DNA from: Persephonella sp. KM09-Lau-8 | GTDB taxonomy: Bacteria > Aquificota > Aquificia > Aquificales > Hydrogenothermaceae | DNA: 64,000 bases | Reading direction: 5' to 3' | NCBI RefSeq assembly: GCF_000703085.1 | Contig: NZ_JNLL01000001.1 | Location: forward strand, 682,001 to 746,000 | In this document: positions 37,052 through 45,953 of the stretch, piece by piece | Numbering within the stretch: position 1 is the stretch's first letter | Layout of the letters: each line of letters starts with the position of its first letter | Position numbers and translations under genes: made by a program | The notes under the pieces: generated by a model | Databases searched by the model: none | Seen by the model: only the letters and a program-made list of their open reading frames with translations | Told to the model about the DNA's origin: nothing

Positions 37052-38314
37052 TTATCCTAAATAATCTTTAGTCCATTCTGGATAAAGTGGATATGTTGAG
37101 CAAAGGGACAGAACATCCTCTTTGACTTCTTGAATAACTTTCTCATTATCAAGGTTTTTGAGAACCTTTACTATATTTTTTGCTATTCTTCTCATATCGT
37201 CTTCTTTCATGCCTCTTGTTGTTAGAGCTGCTGTTCCAAGTCTGATACCGGAGGTCACCATTGGTTTTTCAGGGTCAAACGGGATTGCGTTTTTGTTTAC
37301 TGTTATATTTGCCTTACCTAAAGCTTCCTCTGCCTGATTTCCTTTTACATTTAAAGGTCTAAGGTCAACAAGAACAATATGGCTATCAGTTCCACCTGAT
37401 ACTATTCTTAAGCCTTCTGCTTTTAACTCTTCTGCTAAAGCCTTAGCATTTTTTACAGTCTGGTGTGCATATTCTTTGAACTCAGGTGTCATGGCTTCCT
37501 TAAATGCAACAGCCTTTGCTGCTATAACATGCATTAAAGGACCACCTTGAAGTCTTGGGAATACCCATTTATCTATATCTTTTGCATATTGAGCTTTAGA
37601 AAGGATAAATCCACCTCTGGGACCCCTTAGTGTCTTATGTGTAGTTGAGGTAACAAAGTCTGCATAAGGAACAGGAGATGGATAAGCATTACCGGCAATA
37701 AGACCGGCATAATGAGCCATATCAACCATTAATAAAGCACCGACTTCGTCTGCAATCTCTTTGAATTTTGCCCAGTCTATTATTCTTGAATATGCAGAAG
37801 CACCTGCAACAATCATTTTAGGTTTGTGCTCTTTTGCAAGTCTGTAGACCTCATCATAATCTATAAGCTCTGTCTCAGGATTAACTCCATACTGAACAGA
37901 GTTGAAAACTATTCCTGACAGGTTTACCTTTGCCCCGTGTGTAAGGTGTCCACCATGGGCAAGGCTCATTCCCATTATTGTATCACCAGGCTGAAGTTGT
38001 GAGAAAAATACTGCCTGATTCGCCTGTGAACCTGAGTGGGGCTGGACATTTGCATGCTCAGCACCGAATATTTTTTTAACCCTTTCTATTGCAAGGTCTT
38101 CTGCAATATCCACATATTCACAACCACCATAATATCTTTTATGGGGCAGACCTTCTGCATATTTATTTGTTAAAACAGAGCCCTGAACTTCCATTACTGC
38201 ATAGGAAGTGTAGTTCTCAGAGGCTATCATTTCAAGGTGCTCTTGCTGTCTTTTGAACTCAAGGGAAAGTGCTTTGAATATTTCTGGGTCTTGATTTTTT
38301 ACGTGTTCAAGCAA
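37052..38314 (-). CDS. glyA: Serine hydroxymethyltransferase
   Basis: 420 residues, standard length. PLP enzyme interconverting serine and glycine with tetrahydrofolate, feeding one-carbon metabolism. The N-terminal [15 protein letters not shown], the [12 protein letters not shown] loop and the PLP lysine in [14 protein letters not shown] are all present. It begins 13 bases after rpiB and ends at a hairpin terminator, so rpiB-glyA is a two-gene unit. Confidence 0.98.
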   Translation of the reverse strand: MLEHVKNQDPEIFKALSLEFKRQQEHLEMIASENYTSYAVMEVQGSVLTNKYAEGLPHKRYYGGCEYVDIAEDLAIERVKKIFGAEHANVQPHSGSQANQAVFFSQLQPGDTIMGMSLAHGGHLTHGAKVNLSGIVFNSVQYGVNPETELIDYDEVYRLAKEHKPKMIVAGASAYSRIIDWAKFKEIADEVGALLMVDMAHYAGLIAGNAYPSPVPYADFVTSTTHKTLRGPRGGFILSKAQYAKDIDKWVFPRLQGGPLMHVIAAKAVAFKEAMTPEFKEYAHQTVKNAKALAEELKAEGLRIVSGGTDSHIVLVDLRPLNVKGNQAEEALGKANITVNKNAIPFDPEKPMVTSGIRLGTAALTTRGMKEDDMRRIAKNIVKVLKNLDNEKVIQEVKEDVLSLCSTYPLYPEWTKDYLG

Positions 38315-38327
38315 TGATTAAACCTCC

Positions 38328-38780
38328 TTAACTGCAAAAATTTTTTTCCTCAATATTTTTAATCTCATTTACCCTTCTTTCATGTCTTCCGCCTTCAAAT
38401 TCTGTTTCAAAAAATACATCAACTATCCCAAGGGCAACATCTATACCTAAAACTCTTGCCCCAAATGCCAGTATATTTGCATCATTATGCCTTCTTGCCA
38501 TTCTCGCCATATATTCATTTGTGCATAAGGCTGCTCTAATTCCTTTTACTTTGTTCGCGGAAATAGATATTCCTATTCCTGTTCCACAGATAACAATTCC
38601 CCTGTCTGCCTCTCCTGAAGCTACAGCCTGTGCAACAGCTTCTCCAAAAATGGGGTAATCAACGCTTTCTTTGGAATAAGTTCCTTTGTCTATAACCTGA
38701 AAGCCCTTTTCCTCAAGATGTTTTTTGACTATTTCTTTGTAATCAAAACCTGCATGGTCGCTTCCAATAGCTACTTTCAA
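38328..38780 (-). CDS. rpiB: Ribose-5-phosphate isomerase B
   Basis: 150 residues from a TTG start at 38780. A perfect AGGAGG lies 5 bases before this TTG and the protein then begins KVAIGSDHAGFDYK, exactly the family N-terminus. A GTG at 38801 would place the ribosome site inside the coding region. RpiB interconverts ribose 5-phosphate and ribulose 5-phosphate. The catalytic cysteine is in RGIVICGTGIGISISANK, and the phosphate-binding region includes CTNEYMARMARRHNDAN. It is followed closely by glyA. Confidence 0.95.
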   Translation of the reverse strand: MKVAIGSDHAGFDYKEIVKKHLEEKGFQVIDKGTYSKESVDYPIFGEAVAQAVASGEADRGIVICGTGIGISISANKVKGIRAALCTNEYMARMARRHNDANILAFGARVLGIDVALGIVDVFFETEFEGGRHERRVNEIKNIEEKNFCS

Positions 38781-38785
38781 GATTT

Positions 38786-38791
38786 CCTCCT
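38786..38791 (-). promoter_or_regulatory. Ribosome binding site that decides the rpiB start
   Basis: AGGAGG on the minus strand, 5 bases from the TTG at 38780. It supports TTG over the upstream in-frame GTG. Confidence 0.8.
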
Positions 38792-38859
38792 GAGTTATCA
38801 CAGATAATTCACAGAAATATTATACTATAATAAAAACCAAACACTCAGGGGGTAAATGA

Positions 38860-39759
38860 ATGAAAAAATTAATTCTTACGCTGATTTTACTGATTTCTGC
38901 ATTCTTTGTTTATGCGGAAGAAGGGGAAGGATGTCTTGGAGCTGATGTAACCAAGGAAGAAGTTCAAAAAGCCCTTTCTCCATTAATAGGGAATGTAAAA
39001 GTTGAAAAGGTATCACCTTCACCTATTGAAGACCTTTATGAAGTAATTCTTGATACTCCAAGAGGTAAAATTCCTGTTTATGTAGACTGCTCACTTAATT
39101 ATCTGATTACAGGAAGCATAATAGATATCAAGAATAAAAGAGATTTAACAAGAGAAAAAGCAATGTCCCTTGCTCAGCAAAGTGCTGAAGAAAAAATAAA
39201 GAAACTGGAGAAACTGTTAGGAAAAGAAAAAGTTGAAAAACTTAAAAAAGCACTTGGTCCCAGATTCAACGACATTAAACTGGTTGATTTAAACGAAATT
39301 CCAAAAAAACATCTTATCACTTATGGAAATCCAAAAGCAAAATACACAATATATGTAGTAACTGACCCAGAATGTCCGTTCTGTGCAAAATTTGATAAAG
39401 AGATGAAAAAACTGCTCAAAATGAGAAATGATGTTAAGTTTGAGGTAATCTTATTCCCTCTTCCTTTCCACAAACATGCATCCCCAATATCACAAAACAT
39501 TCTTTGTGAAAAATCCGCTGCAAAGCAAAAAGAAATTCTTGACAAAAGTTTTGAATATGTAAGAAATAAGCAGTATGAAAAATTATCTTCTCTGGAAAAA
39601 TCATGTAAAGAAGGAAAAGACATCATAAGTGAGCATTTTGCATTTGGAAGCAAAGCGGGAATTAGCGGAACACCTACTTTAATATTTCCCCACGGTATTA
39701 TTATCTCTGGACTTATGTCAGCAGATCAAATGAACAAGGTTTTAGACGCATTAAAATGA
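38860..39759 (+). CDS. Periplasmic DsbC/DsbG-type thioredoxin-fold protein
   Basis: 299 residues. A cleavable signal peptide (KKLILTLILLISAFFVYA) is followed by an N-terminal dimerisation-like region and a lysine-rich linker helix. The thioredoxin domain carries the redox motif ECPFCAKF (CPFC) and the cis-proline loop ISGTPTLIF. This arrangement matches DsbC-type disulfide isomerases or SoxW/DsbG-like reductants; extra cysteines (CEKSAA, KSCKEG) flank the active site. Clients could include periplasmic c-type cytochromes. Overlaps the ABC ATPase start by 4 bases. Confidence 0.85.
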   Translation: MKKLILTLILLISAFFVYAEEGEGCLGADVTKEEVQKALSPLIGNVKVEKVSPSPIEDLYEVILDTPRGKIPVYVDCSLNYLITGSIIDIKNKRDLTREKAMSLAQQSAEEKIKKLEKLLGKEKVEKLKKALGPRFNDIKLVDLNEIPKKHLITYGNPKAKYTIYVVTDPECPFCAKFDKEMKKLLKMRNDVKFEVILFPLPFHKHASPISQNILCEKSAAKQKEILDKSFEYVRNKQYEKLSSLEKSCKEGKDIISEHFAFGSKAGISGTPTLIFPHGIIISGLMSADQMNKVLDALK

Positions 39760-40595
39760 TAAACAAAACTAAGGACAGGGAAGCCCCTGTCCTTTCTGTA
39801 AGAAACTTAAAAGTATTCTTTCATACTGACAATCAGGTTATAGAAGCTCTCAAAGGTATATCTTTTGATTTATACAGGAATGAAATTCTTGCTCTTGTTG
39901 GAGAATCAGGTTCAGGCAAAAGTGTGACCTGCCACTCAATACTTAACCTCCTTCCTAAATATGCAGAAGTTTCAGGAGAAATCCTGTTCAACAAAAACAG
40001 TAATACCTATGAAAATCTACTTGATTTAAATAAAGAAAAATTAAGAGATATTCGGGGAAATAAAATATCAATGGTTTTTCAGGAGCCTTCTGCTGTTTTA
40101 AATCCCTTACTGAAAATAGGAGACCAGATTGTTGAAGCAATTCTTGCCCATAATAAAATATCTGAAGAAGAAGCCAAAAAACTTGCTCTGAAAGCTATGG
40201 AAAAGGCCAGAATTCCACAATCAGAAAGAAGATTCAATCAATATCCCCATGAACTCTCAGGCGGATTAAAACAAAGGGTTGCAATTGCAATTGCCATAGC
40301 AAATAATCCTTCTGTATTGCTGGCTGACGAACCAACGACAGCCCTTGATGTCACCGTTGCAGCCCAGATACTTAAACTTTTCAAGGAATTAAAAGAAAAT
40401 TTAAACATGGGAATTTTGCTTATTACCCATGACCTTGGTGTTGTTGCAGAGATTGCAGACAGGGTTCTTGTTATTTACAAAGGAGAAATTGTTGAGGAAG
40501 GGGATGTATTTTCAATATTTGATAACCCAAAACATGAATATACAAAAAAGCTCTTATCTTCCCGTCCTTCTATAGAAAGGGTTATTTCTTCTTAA
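39756..40595 (+). CDS. Oligopeptide/nickel-type ABC transporter ATP-binding protein, DppD-like
   Basis: 279 residues. Walker A GESGSGKS, Q-loop MVFQEPSAVLNP, signature ELSGGLKQR, Walker B LLADEPTTALD and the switch histidine ITHDLG are intact. Closest layout is DppD/OppD. It ends soon after EYTKKLLSSRPS and so lacks the usual C-terminal cysteine-rich extension (about 40-50 residues). No permease or binding-protein gene is adjacent. The partner transporter must be elsewhere. It is coupled to the Dsb-like gene by a 4-base overlap, and its last 14 bases overlap the opposite-strand HepT-like gene. Confidence 0.88.
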   Translation: MINKTKDREAPVLSVRNLKVFFHTDNQVIEALKGISFDLYRNEILALVGESGSGKSVTCHSILNLLPKYAEVSGEILFNKNSNTYENLLDLNKEKLRDIRGNKISMVFQEPSAVLNPLLKIGDQIVEAILAHNKISEEEAKKLALKAMEKARIPQSERRFNQYPHELSGGLKQRVAIAIAIANNPSVLLADEPTTALDVTVAAQILKLFKELKENLNMGILLITHDLGVVAEIADRVLVIYKGEIVEEGDVFSIFDNPKHEYTKKLLSSRPSIERVISS

Positions 40596-41448
40596 AAATT
40601 GCCTTTGCTATTTCTTTGACAAAATCAAGGAATGCAGGAAGATTTTCCTTAAGTAATCTATATAGTTTATGGGGGTCAAATTCTGCTGTTGGGTCTGCAA
40701 ATATATCCCTGTATTGAATTATCTCACCCATTTTAACTGCAGTATTCTCAGATATTATCCCAAGCTGATTTAGTTTATCAATACAATCCTTTCCTTTTCC
40801 GGCTTTTTCTCCCAGTTTTCTAACAATATGTCTGCATACCCATAAACTACTGTCTATCAGGACTACAGCAAAATATCTTGCCCTGTCAATAAAAAGCGGG
40901 GTTTTAACAAACTCTTCTTCTGGGAAATTCAGGAAGTTAGATATTTTTCTAACTGCAGATTTTACTGCCTTTGCCTGTTCTTCAACTTTTTTCAGGTTAA
41001 CAGGTATTGCCAGCTCAGGTTGTCTTGCTTTAAGCTCTTTTACTACTGCAGCTAATTCTTTGATAAAAAGATTTATAAGAGTATCTGTTATCTCTTTTGC
41101 TACAACATATAACTCCTCAGGGGATAGAGAAAATTTTTCTTCCATAATGCTTTGGATATAATTGTGATAATCAATTAAAACTCTATTGATTTTTTCTGAA
41201 AAAACTTGCTGATTGGCCAGTTTTTCAACACAATGTCCTTTTGTTTTTTCTCCTGTTATTTCTTTGAGTAGATGACAGGCTATTTCCTCAAGCTCGTTAT
41301 AACCGGAAATAAGATAATACTGAACTCTGTCAGGATATATAGGAGTTGAAATAAATGTATCTTTACCGGATTTCAGAATTTTGTCAGCTTTTTTTAAGAA
41401 TAAGATCAGCTTACTAACTTTCTGGTTAAGCAGTTGTATATCAAGCAT
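40582..41448 (-). CDS. Tandem HepT/DUF86-like (HEPN) protein with degenerate motifs
   Basis: 288 residues made of two HepT-like helical domains. The second (about 155-285) shows the family pattern: DRARYFAVVLIDSSLWVCRH, NQLGIISENTA, YRDIFADP and LLKENLPAFLDFVKEI. The first (about 8-130) repeats it with RVQYYLISGYNELEEIACHL. The HepT R-x4-H-x-Y motif is lost in both: RDIFAD has Asp for His, and the first copy reads HNYIQS. No MntA nucleotidyltransferase gene is adjacent. It starts in a TAATG overlap with the coiled-coil membrane gene, so the two proteins are probably partners. Function unknown. Confidence 0.7.
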   Translation of the reverse strand: MLDIQLLNQKVSKLILFLKKADKILKSGKDTFISTPIYPDRVQYYLISGYNELEEIACHLLKEITGEKTKGHCVEKLANQQVFSEKINRVLIDYHNYIQSIMEEKFSLSPEELYVVAKEITDTLINLFIKELAAVVKELKARQPELAIPVNLKKVEEQAKAVKSAVRKISNFLNFPEEEFVKTPLFIDRARYFAVVLIDSSLWVCRHIVRKLGEKAGKGKDCIDKLNQLGIISENTAVKMGEIIQYRDIFADPTAEFDPHKLYRLLKENLPAFLDFVKEIAKAIFKKK

Positions 41449-42701
41449 TATTCTTCCTCTGACAACTCAAGTTCCAGCTCTTTTTTGACTGAATTAATTC
41501 CAAATATATGTCTTTCAATATTTGTCCTGAGAGCTATCAGGAATTCCTCAAATGATTTTATAAGTTTTGTTTCCTTTTGGAAAATGACAACAAGCATATT
41601 GTCTATCTTCATTGAACTTTTAATCATTTTTTCCTGTAAAGTTGTCACTATTTTATCTATACTTTTCTCAATATCATCCTCTATATTTTCTTTTACCTGT
41701 TTAATAAATTTTTTCATATGGTGTTTATTTATGTAAGCTGCATCAACGAAAGCATATACTCCGATACCAAATCCCAGTAAAACTATAAAAACTTTTACAA
41801 TTTCAGGAAAAGGTAAAAACATACCGGAGATAAAGAGAATAAGACCAACTACCATAAGCACAACAAATCTTTTGCTCTCCATATTGGCAAGAATAATATC
41901 AATCCTACTTATATCCTGTTGGGCTTCTGCAAAATGTTTCTTTATATCTGGAGCAGTATAGTAAATTGAGTATTTGTCTATTTTTGTTTCTTTTAATGTT
42001 TTCTTTATCTCAGATAAAATTTTTTCTCTAACGGCTCTGCTTTTTATTACACTGGAAATATACCCTTCTATCTCTTTGAGATAATCTTTTTTGTAATCTT
42101 CAAAAATTTCCTTCAATTTTTCCATAGCATCACTATGGAGATAAACATTAATCTCCCTTTCCATTGCCTTAACAAAATTTACAAGTTCATCGTAAGAGTC
42201 GTATTTGTAGATATACTTCAGCTTTTCTTTAAACTTATCCAGATCTGGTTTAATTTCCCTGTTAATTCGTGAGGAATATTTTTTATCTAAATTACTTCGT
42301 GCTTTTGCTATAAACTGTTCTATTGATAATCCTTCAAGACTCCCCGTAAGTTTACGGATGGTTTCATTAATATTGCTAATTGTTTCATAAAGAGCCTTCT
42401 CTAAATTTTTTATCACTGTTTCTATATTTTTGATTTCCTGTTTTAGTATTTCTTCTGTTTCACCGGAAACAGGCTTCTCCAGTAGATTAATCCCTTCTGT
42501 TATCAGTTTGTTAAGCCTCTGATATTCTGTATTTCTAAAAAAATTGGCAAATTCAATACTCTCTGGAAGTTCCTCATGGGTAAAGATATTTTTTGTGTAT
42601 CTATTTAAATCCTCTTTTATACTATTAAGCTCATTTATCAGTTGCCTTTTTATTTTGTAAATCCTACTAAGTTTCAGTTTCAGTTCTGCCTGCGAATCCA
42701 T
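41448..42701 (-). CDS. Coiled-coil protein with a two-TM hairpin
   Basis: 417 residues from ATG 42701 (AAGAAGGAA 5 bases upstream; a longer frame begins at 42728). Long charged helices of coiled-coil type span about 10-290. Two adjacent TM helices follow (about 297-316 and 320-338) with only a short FPFPE turn between them, then a second coiled-coil stretch and an acidic end (ELELELSEEE). The architecture recalls the helical and membrane part of dynamin-like proteins, but there is no GTPase domain or P-loop. No family recognised. Coupled to the HepT-like gene by a TAATG overlap. Confidence 0.7.
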   Translation of the reverse strand: MDSQAELKLKLSRIYKIKRQLINELNSIKEDLNRYTKNIFTHEELPESIEFANFFRNTEYQRLNKLITEGINLLEKPVSGETEEILKQEIKNIETVIKNLEKALYETISNINETIRKLTGSLEGLSIEQFIAKARSNLDKKYSSRINREIKPDLDKFKEKLKYIYKYDSYDELVNFVKAMEREINVYLHSDAMEKLKEIFEDYKKDYLKEIEGYISSVIKSRAVREKILSEIKKTLKETKIDKYSIYYTAPDIKKHFAEAQQDISRIDIILANMESKRFVVLMVVGLILFISGMFLPFPEIVKVFIVLLGFGIGVYAFVDAAYINKHHMKKFIKQVKENIEDDIEKSIDKIVTTLQEKMIKSSMKIDNMLVVIFQKETKLIKSFEEFLIALRTNIERHIFGINSVKKELELELSEEE

Positions 42702-42777
42702 TTTTATTCCTTCTTGGTTTTTTTGCAAATAATCATAAAAATTTCTGAAAAAACTCCTATTTATCTATATTAACAGG

Positions 42778-42793
42778 TGGCACGAATTTTGCA
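42778..42793 (+). promoter_or_regulatory. Sigma-54 (RpoN) promoter of lpxC
   Basis: TGGCACGAATTTTGCA matches the -24/-12 consensus TGGCACG-N4-TTGCA at every defined position, with exactly 10 bases between the GG and GC. It reads toward lpxC; transcription would start near 42804, 27 bases before the ATG. The ribosome site AAAGGAG then falls within the leader. Activator sites were not identified. Confidence 0.8.
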
Positions 42794-42830
42794 ATATAAA
42801 TTTTATGAGAAACCGTTAAAGGAGTTTAAA

Positions 42831-43712
42831 ATGCAGTGCACACAACAGAGAACAATAAAAAATGAAGTTGTTATAAAAGGTATAGGGTTACATTCCGGTG
42901 AGCCTGTTACTCTGAGATTAATACCTGCTGAAAGCCATGAGGGAATAAAATTTATAAAAAATGGTGTTTATATTCCTGCTCACGTGGAAAATGCTTCCGG
43001 TTTTGATTTTTCCACAACACTGGAAAATGACGGTCAGATTGTAAGAACTGTTGAACATCTTATGGCAGCTCTTTATTTTACAGGTATAGATAATATATAC
43101 ATCGAGATACAGGGTGAAGAAATTCCAATTTTAGATGGTAGTGCAATTGAGTTTATAAGACATATAAAATCTGCAGGTATAAAAATTCTCCCTGAAGAAA
43201 AACTTTTTGCAGTTTTGAAAAAGGAAGTTATTGTTAAGGATGGGGATAAATTTATAAAGGGCACTCCTTCTGATGAATTTTCTGCCACTTATCATGCCCA
43301 GTATAACAACAGCATTATCGGAAATAAAAAATATACCTTCTCACCATCAAAAGAACTTTACGAAAATGTAGCAATGGCAAGAACTTACTGCTTCCTTGAA
43401 GAAGTGGAAATGCTTCAAAAAATGGGATTGGCAAAAGGCGGTTCCCTTGAAAATGCTGTTGTTTTTGATAAAGATGATGTTTTAAATCCTGAAGGTCTTA
43501 GATTTGAAGATGAGCCTGTAAAACATAAAGTTTTAGACCTGATTGGAGACCTTTACCTTCTTGGTTTTCCACTGATTGCAGATGTTTACTCATTTAAAGG
43601 TGGACACAGACTTAATGCCCAGTTTGTCAAAAAATTGATTGATGAAGAGGCTTTTGAGATAAAATATTTCTCTGAGTTAGAAGGAAACAGACTCAAAAGA
43701 GCTGTTGCTTAA
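42831..43712 (+). CDS. lpxC: UDP-3-O-acyl-N-acetylglucosamine deacetylase
   Basis: 293 residues from ATG 42831, 6 bases after AAAGGAG. An in-frame extension to 42777 is rejected because it would cross the sigma-54 promoter. LpxC is the zinc-dependent committed step of lipid A synthesis. Zinc and catalytic motifs are TVEHLMAAL, ILDGSAIEFI, HKVLDLIGDLYLLG and GGHRLNAQF. Its presence implies a lipopolysaccharide outer membrane. The end overlaps hemD on the opposite strand by 20 bases. Confidence 0.96.
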   Translation: MQCTQQRTIKNEVVIKGIGLHSGEPVTLRLIPAESHEGIKFIKNGVYIPAHVENASGFDFSTTLENDGQIVRTVEHLMAALYFTGIDNIYIEIQGEEIPILDGSAIEFIRHIKSAGIKILPEEKLFAVLKKEVIVKDGDKFIKGTPSDEFSATYHAQYNNSIIGNKKYTFSPSKELYENVAMARTYCFLEEVEMLQKMGLAKGGSLENAVVFDKDDVLNPEGLRFEDEPVKHKVLDLIGDLYLLGFPLIADVYSFKGGHRLNAQFVKKLIDEEAFEIKYFSELEGNRLKRAVA

Positions 43713-44403
43713 TATTTTTGATTAGCTCTTCCATGGTAAATTTTGAAGGGATTATATCAGGTGTAATCCCTTCTTTTTCCAGTGCTTTTTGAGTTGTTGT
43801 CCCGATTACAGCTATTTTTGTATTCCTTAGCAATGATTTATCAATGATTTTTATAAAATTTTTGAATGTGGAAGGACTTGTGAAAACCACCACATCTATT
43901 TTTCCACCACTTAGCAAATTTTTAACCTCTTTCAGATTTTCAGGAATATTTTCCACTGTTTTATAAACTGGAACTGGGTAGATATCTGTTTTATTTTGCA
44001 TAAGCTCAAATAGTGTATTTACCCCTTCAACAGGTCGGATAACTGCAATTTTTTTATTTCTCAGGTCAGGTATTTTAGATAAAAGTTGATACACCCCTTC
44101 CGCAGAATATATCTCAGGGATAAGAGGCTTTAGCCCTCTTTTCTCAAGAAGATCTGCAGTTTTTTCCCCTGTAGCTATCACAGTTTTATTGGATATTTTT
44201 TCTGGAGATAGTTTTTCAAACAAAAATTTAACTGCGTTCTGGCTTGAAAATATAACAATATCTGCCTGTAAAACAGCCTTTTCATCAAAATCCACTTTCT
44301 CAAATCTGATTGTAGGAAATACAACAGGCTCAAAGCCTTCTTTTTCTAATAACTGTGCTGTTTTTTCTGCCTGTGATTTTTCCCGTGTGATTAAAACTTT
44401 CAT
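43693..44403 (-). CDS. hemD: Uroporphyrinogen-III synthase
   Basis: 236 residues from ATG 44403, which overlaps the K+ channel stop as TGATG. HemD closes and inverts hydroxymethylbilane to uroporphyrinogen III, the branch point to haem, sirohaem and cobalamin. The family is poorly conserved; recognised from VLITREKSQAEKTAQLLEKE, IATGEKTADLLEKRG, FTSPSTFKNF and the final IAVIGTTTQKALEKEG, matching the two-domain bilobed fold. Last gene of a ten-gene minus-strand run that also encodes an 11-haem cytochrome. Overlaps lpxC by 20 bases. Confidence 0.88.
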   Translation of the reverse strand: MKVLITREKSQAEKTAQLLEKEGFEPVVFPTIRFEKVDFDEKAVLQADIVIFSSQNAVKFLFEKLSPEKISNKTVIATGEKTADLLEKRGLKPLIPEIYSAEGVYQLLSKIPDLRNKKIAVIRPVEGVNTLFELMQNKTDIYPVPVYKTVENIPENLKEVKNLLSGGKIDVVVFTSPSTFKNFIKIIDKSLLRNTKIAVIGTTTQKALEKEGITPDIIPSKFTMEELIKNIKQQLF

Positions 44404-45953
44404 CACATACCTGCAGGTAAGAAAAATACAAAATCATCCTCTCTAAGTTTAAAATCATCAGGAGGATTTACAATATTTTCTCTACCTCTTTCTATTGCTA
44501 TAGGTAAATAATTATAATCTCTTGCAAATTTTAAAAGGTCTCCAAATGTCTCAAATTTACCTACTTCCTTTAACTGAATTTTTTTGATTCCTCTTTCTTT
44601 ATCAACAAGGGTTTTCATAAGCTCTGTAGCTCCCGGGTTCAGAATACTTGAAAACATTATTTTTCCTATTATTTTCCCATGAACAATAGTTTCTTTGATC
44701 TGTATTCTTTTTTCAAATATGTCTGCATCCTCATCAAGAAGAACTTCAACATATATATTTGCATTTGGATTAAGGTTCTTTACCAGCATTGCTGCAAGGG
44801 CTGTCCGTGCGTCTATATTTCTTTCTGATAATCCTTCTTCCCTTTCTGCCACTATAACCACATGCTCGGCTTTTTCTATTCCAACTTCAAGCAGATTTGT
44901 ATCGTATATAAAATCTCCCCTTTTGTAAAAGATATCACGGGGCAGTTCAACCCCAAACTCCTTTTTAGGAATATTGGTTACTATAACTACAGGTTTTTCT
45001 TTATCAATTCTCATGGAGATAATTTGCTCTATTATCTCTTCAGCTGTTTCATTCCATCCACAAATAACTATATGATTTTCAAGGTTATTCATTTTTAACT
45101 CTCCCTCTTTTAGTATTAACAGTCTGTTTACCAGTGCAGCAGATAAAGCACCTGTCAAGGTGGCCACTATGATTAATCCACCACCTATCATTATGGATGC
45201 AAGAGTTCTACCTGCAGGTGTTATCGGATGAATATCTCCATATCCAACTGTAGAGATTGTAACAATTCCCCAGTAAAATGCATGCCACATTGTTCTGAAC
45301 ATTTCTGTATTTCCGTAATGATACTCAACTATATAAACAAGCATAGAAAATGTGGTAACCCAGAGAATAAGGAGCATAAAAATCATTCCAAAGAGATAAC
45401 TTTCTTCTTTAAGGGCTTCAAATATACTTCTTAATGCAGAGCCATATCTGATAATCTTCAGTAATCTAAGAATTCTGAGAATCCTAAAAGCTCTTAAAGG
45501 TCTGATTATTGGAAGAATTGCCAGAAGGTCTATAATGGCATAGGGGGTTTTCATCCATTGCAATTTAGGCCTAAAAGCCTCTTTTAAGCCACATAAAACT
45601 CTGTTTAGTTTTCCTCTACATTCAGGATTCGTATATCCTGCTTTAAAATCATCCGTAAAATCCGAGATAACCCACCATCTAAGAAGATACTCAACAACAA
45701 AAAACCATAGAACTATCTCTTCATAATCATTAAGGAATTCATTCAGGTCTGGAGGGATTTTTACTTCTAAATTAAGAAGTTCAATTACAACCCCAATAGT
45801 TGAGGTAACAATTAAAAATAAGGCAAATATATTATAAAGCTGGTTATATGCACTGTTTTCGTTTTCTAAAATATTGTAAAGCCAGTTTTTTAGTGCCTTT
45901 TTTCTTCCTGCAAGGAATATATTTTTTCTTTTTCTTCTTAAGACTATATCCAA
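44403..45953 (-). CDS. Voltage-gated-type K+ channel with RCK (TrkA-N) domain
   Basis: 516 residues. Six TM segments: S1 about 33-53; an arginine-rich S4-like helix (RAFRILRILRLLKIIRYG); the pore helix with selectivity filter STVGYGDIHP. After S6 a cytoplasmic RCK domain begins NHIVICGWNETAEEII and carries a Rossmann nucleotide-binding fold, ending in a TrkA-C-like part. This is a Kv/Kch-type potassium channel gated by voltage and ligand. It overlaps epmA by 10 bases, and a CPA2 antiporter and its RCK-C partner lie two genes upstream, giving a K+ homeostasis group. Confidence 0.92.
   Translation of the reverse strand: MDIVLRRKRKNIFLAGRKKALKNWLYNILENENSAYNQLYNIFALFLIVTSTIGVVIELLNLEVKIPPDLNEFLNDYEEIVLWFFVVEYLLRWWVISDFTDDFKAGYTNPECRGKLNRVLCGLKEAFRPKLQWMKTPYAIIDLLAILPIIRPLRAFRILRILRLLKIIRYGSALRSIFEALKEESYLFGMIFMLLILWVTTFSMLVYIVEYHYGNTEMFRTMWHAFYWGIVTISTVGYGDIHPITPAGRTLASIMIGGGLIIVATLTGALSAALVNRLLILKEGELKMNNLENHIVICGWNETAEEIIEQIISMRIDKEKPVVIVTNIPKKEFGVELPRDIFYKRGDFIYDTNLLEVGIEKAEHVVIVAEREEGLSERNIDARTALAAMLVKNLNPNANIYVEVLLDEDADIFEKRIQIKETIVHGKIIGKIMFSSILNPGATELMKTLVDKERGIKKIQLKEVGKFETFGDLLKFARDYNYLPIAIERGRENIVNPPDDFKLREDDFVFFLPAGM

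Noticed and set aside
42777-42830. In-frame 18-codon N-terminal extension of lpxC
   Set aside because: It runs across the -24/-12 sigma-54 element, and the ATG at 42831 has a strong AAAGGAG and matches the LpxC N-terminus.
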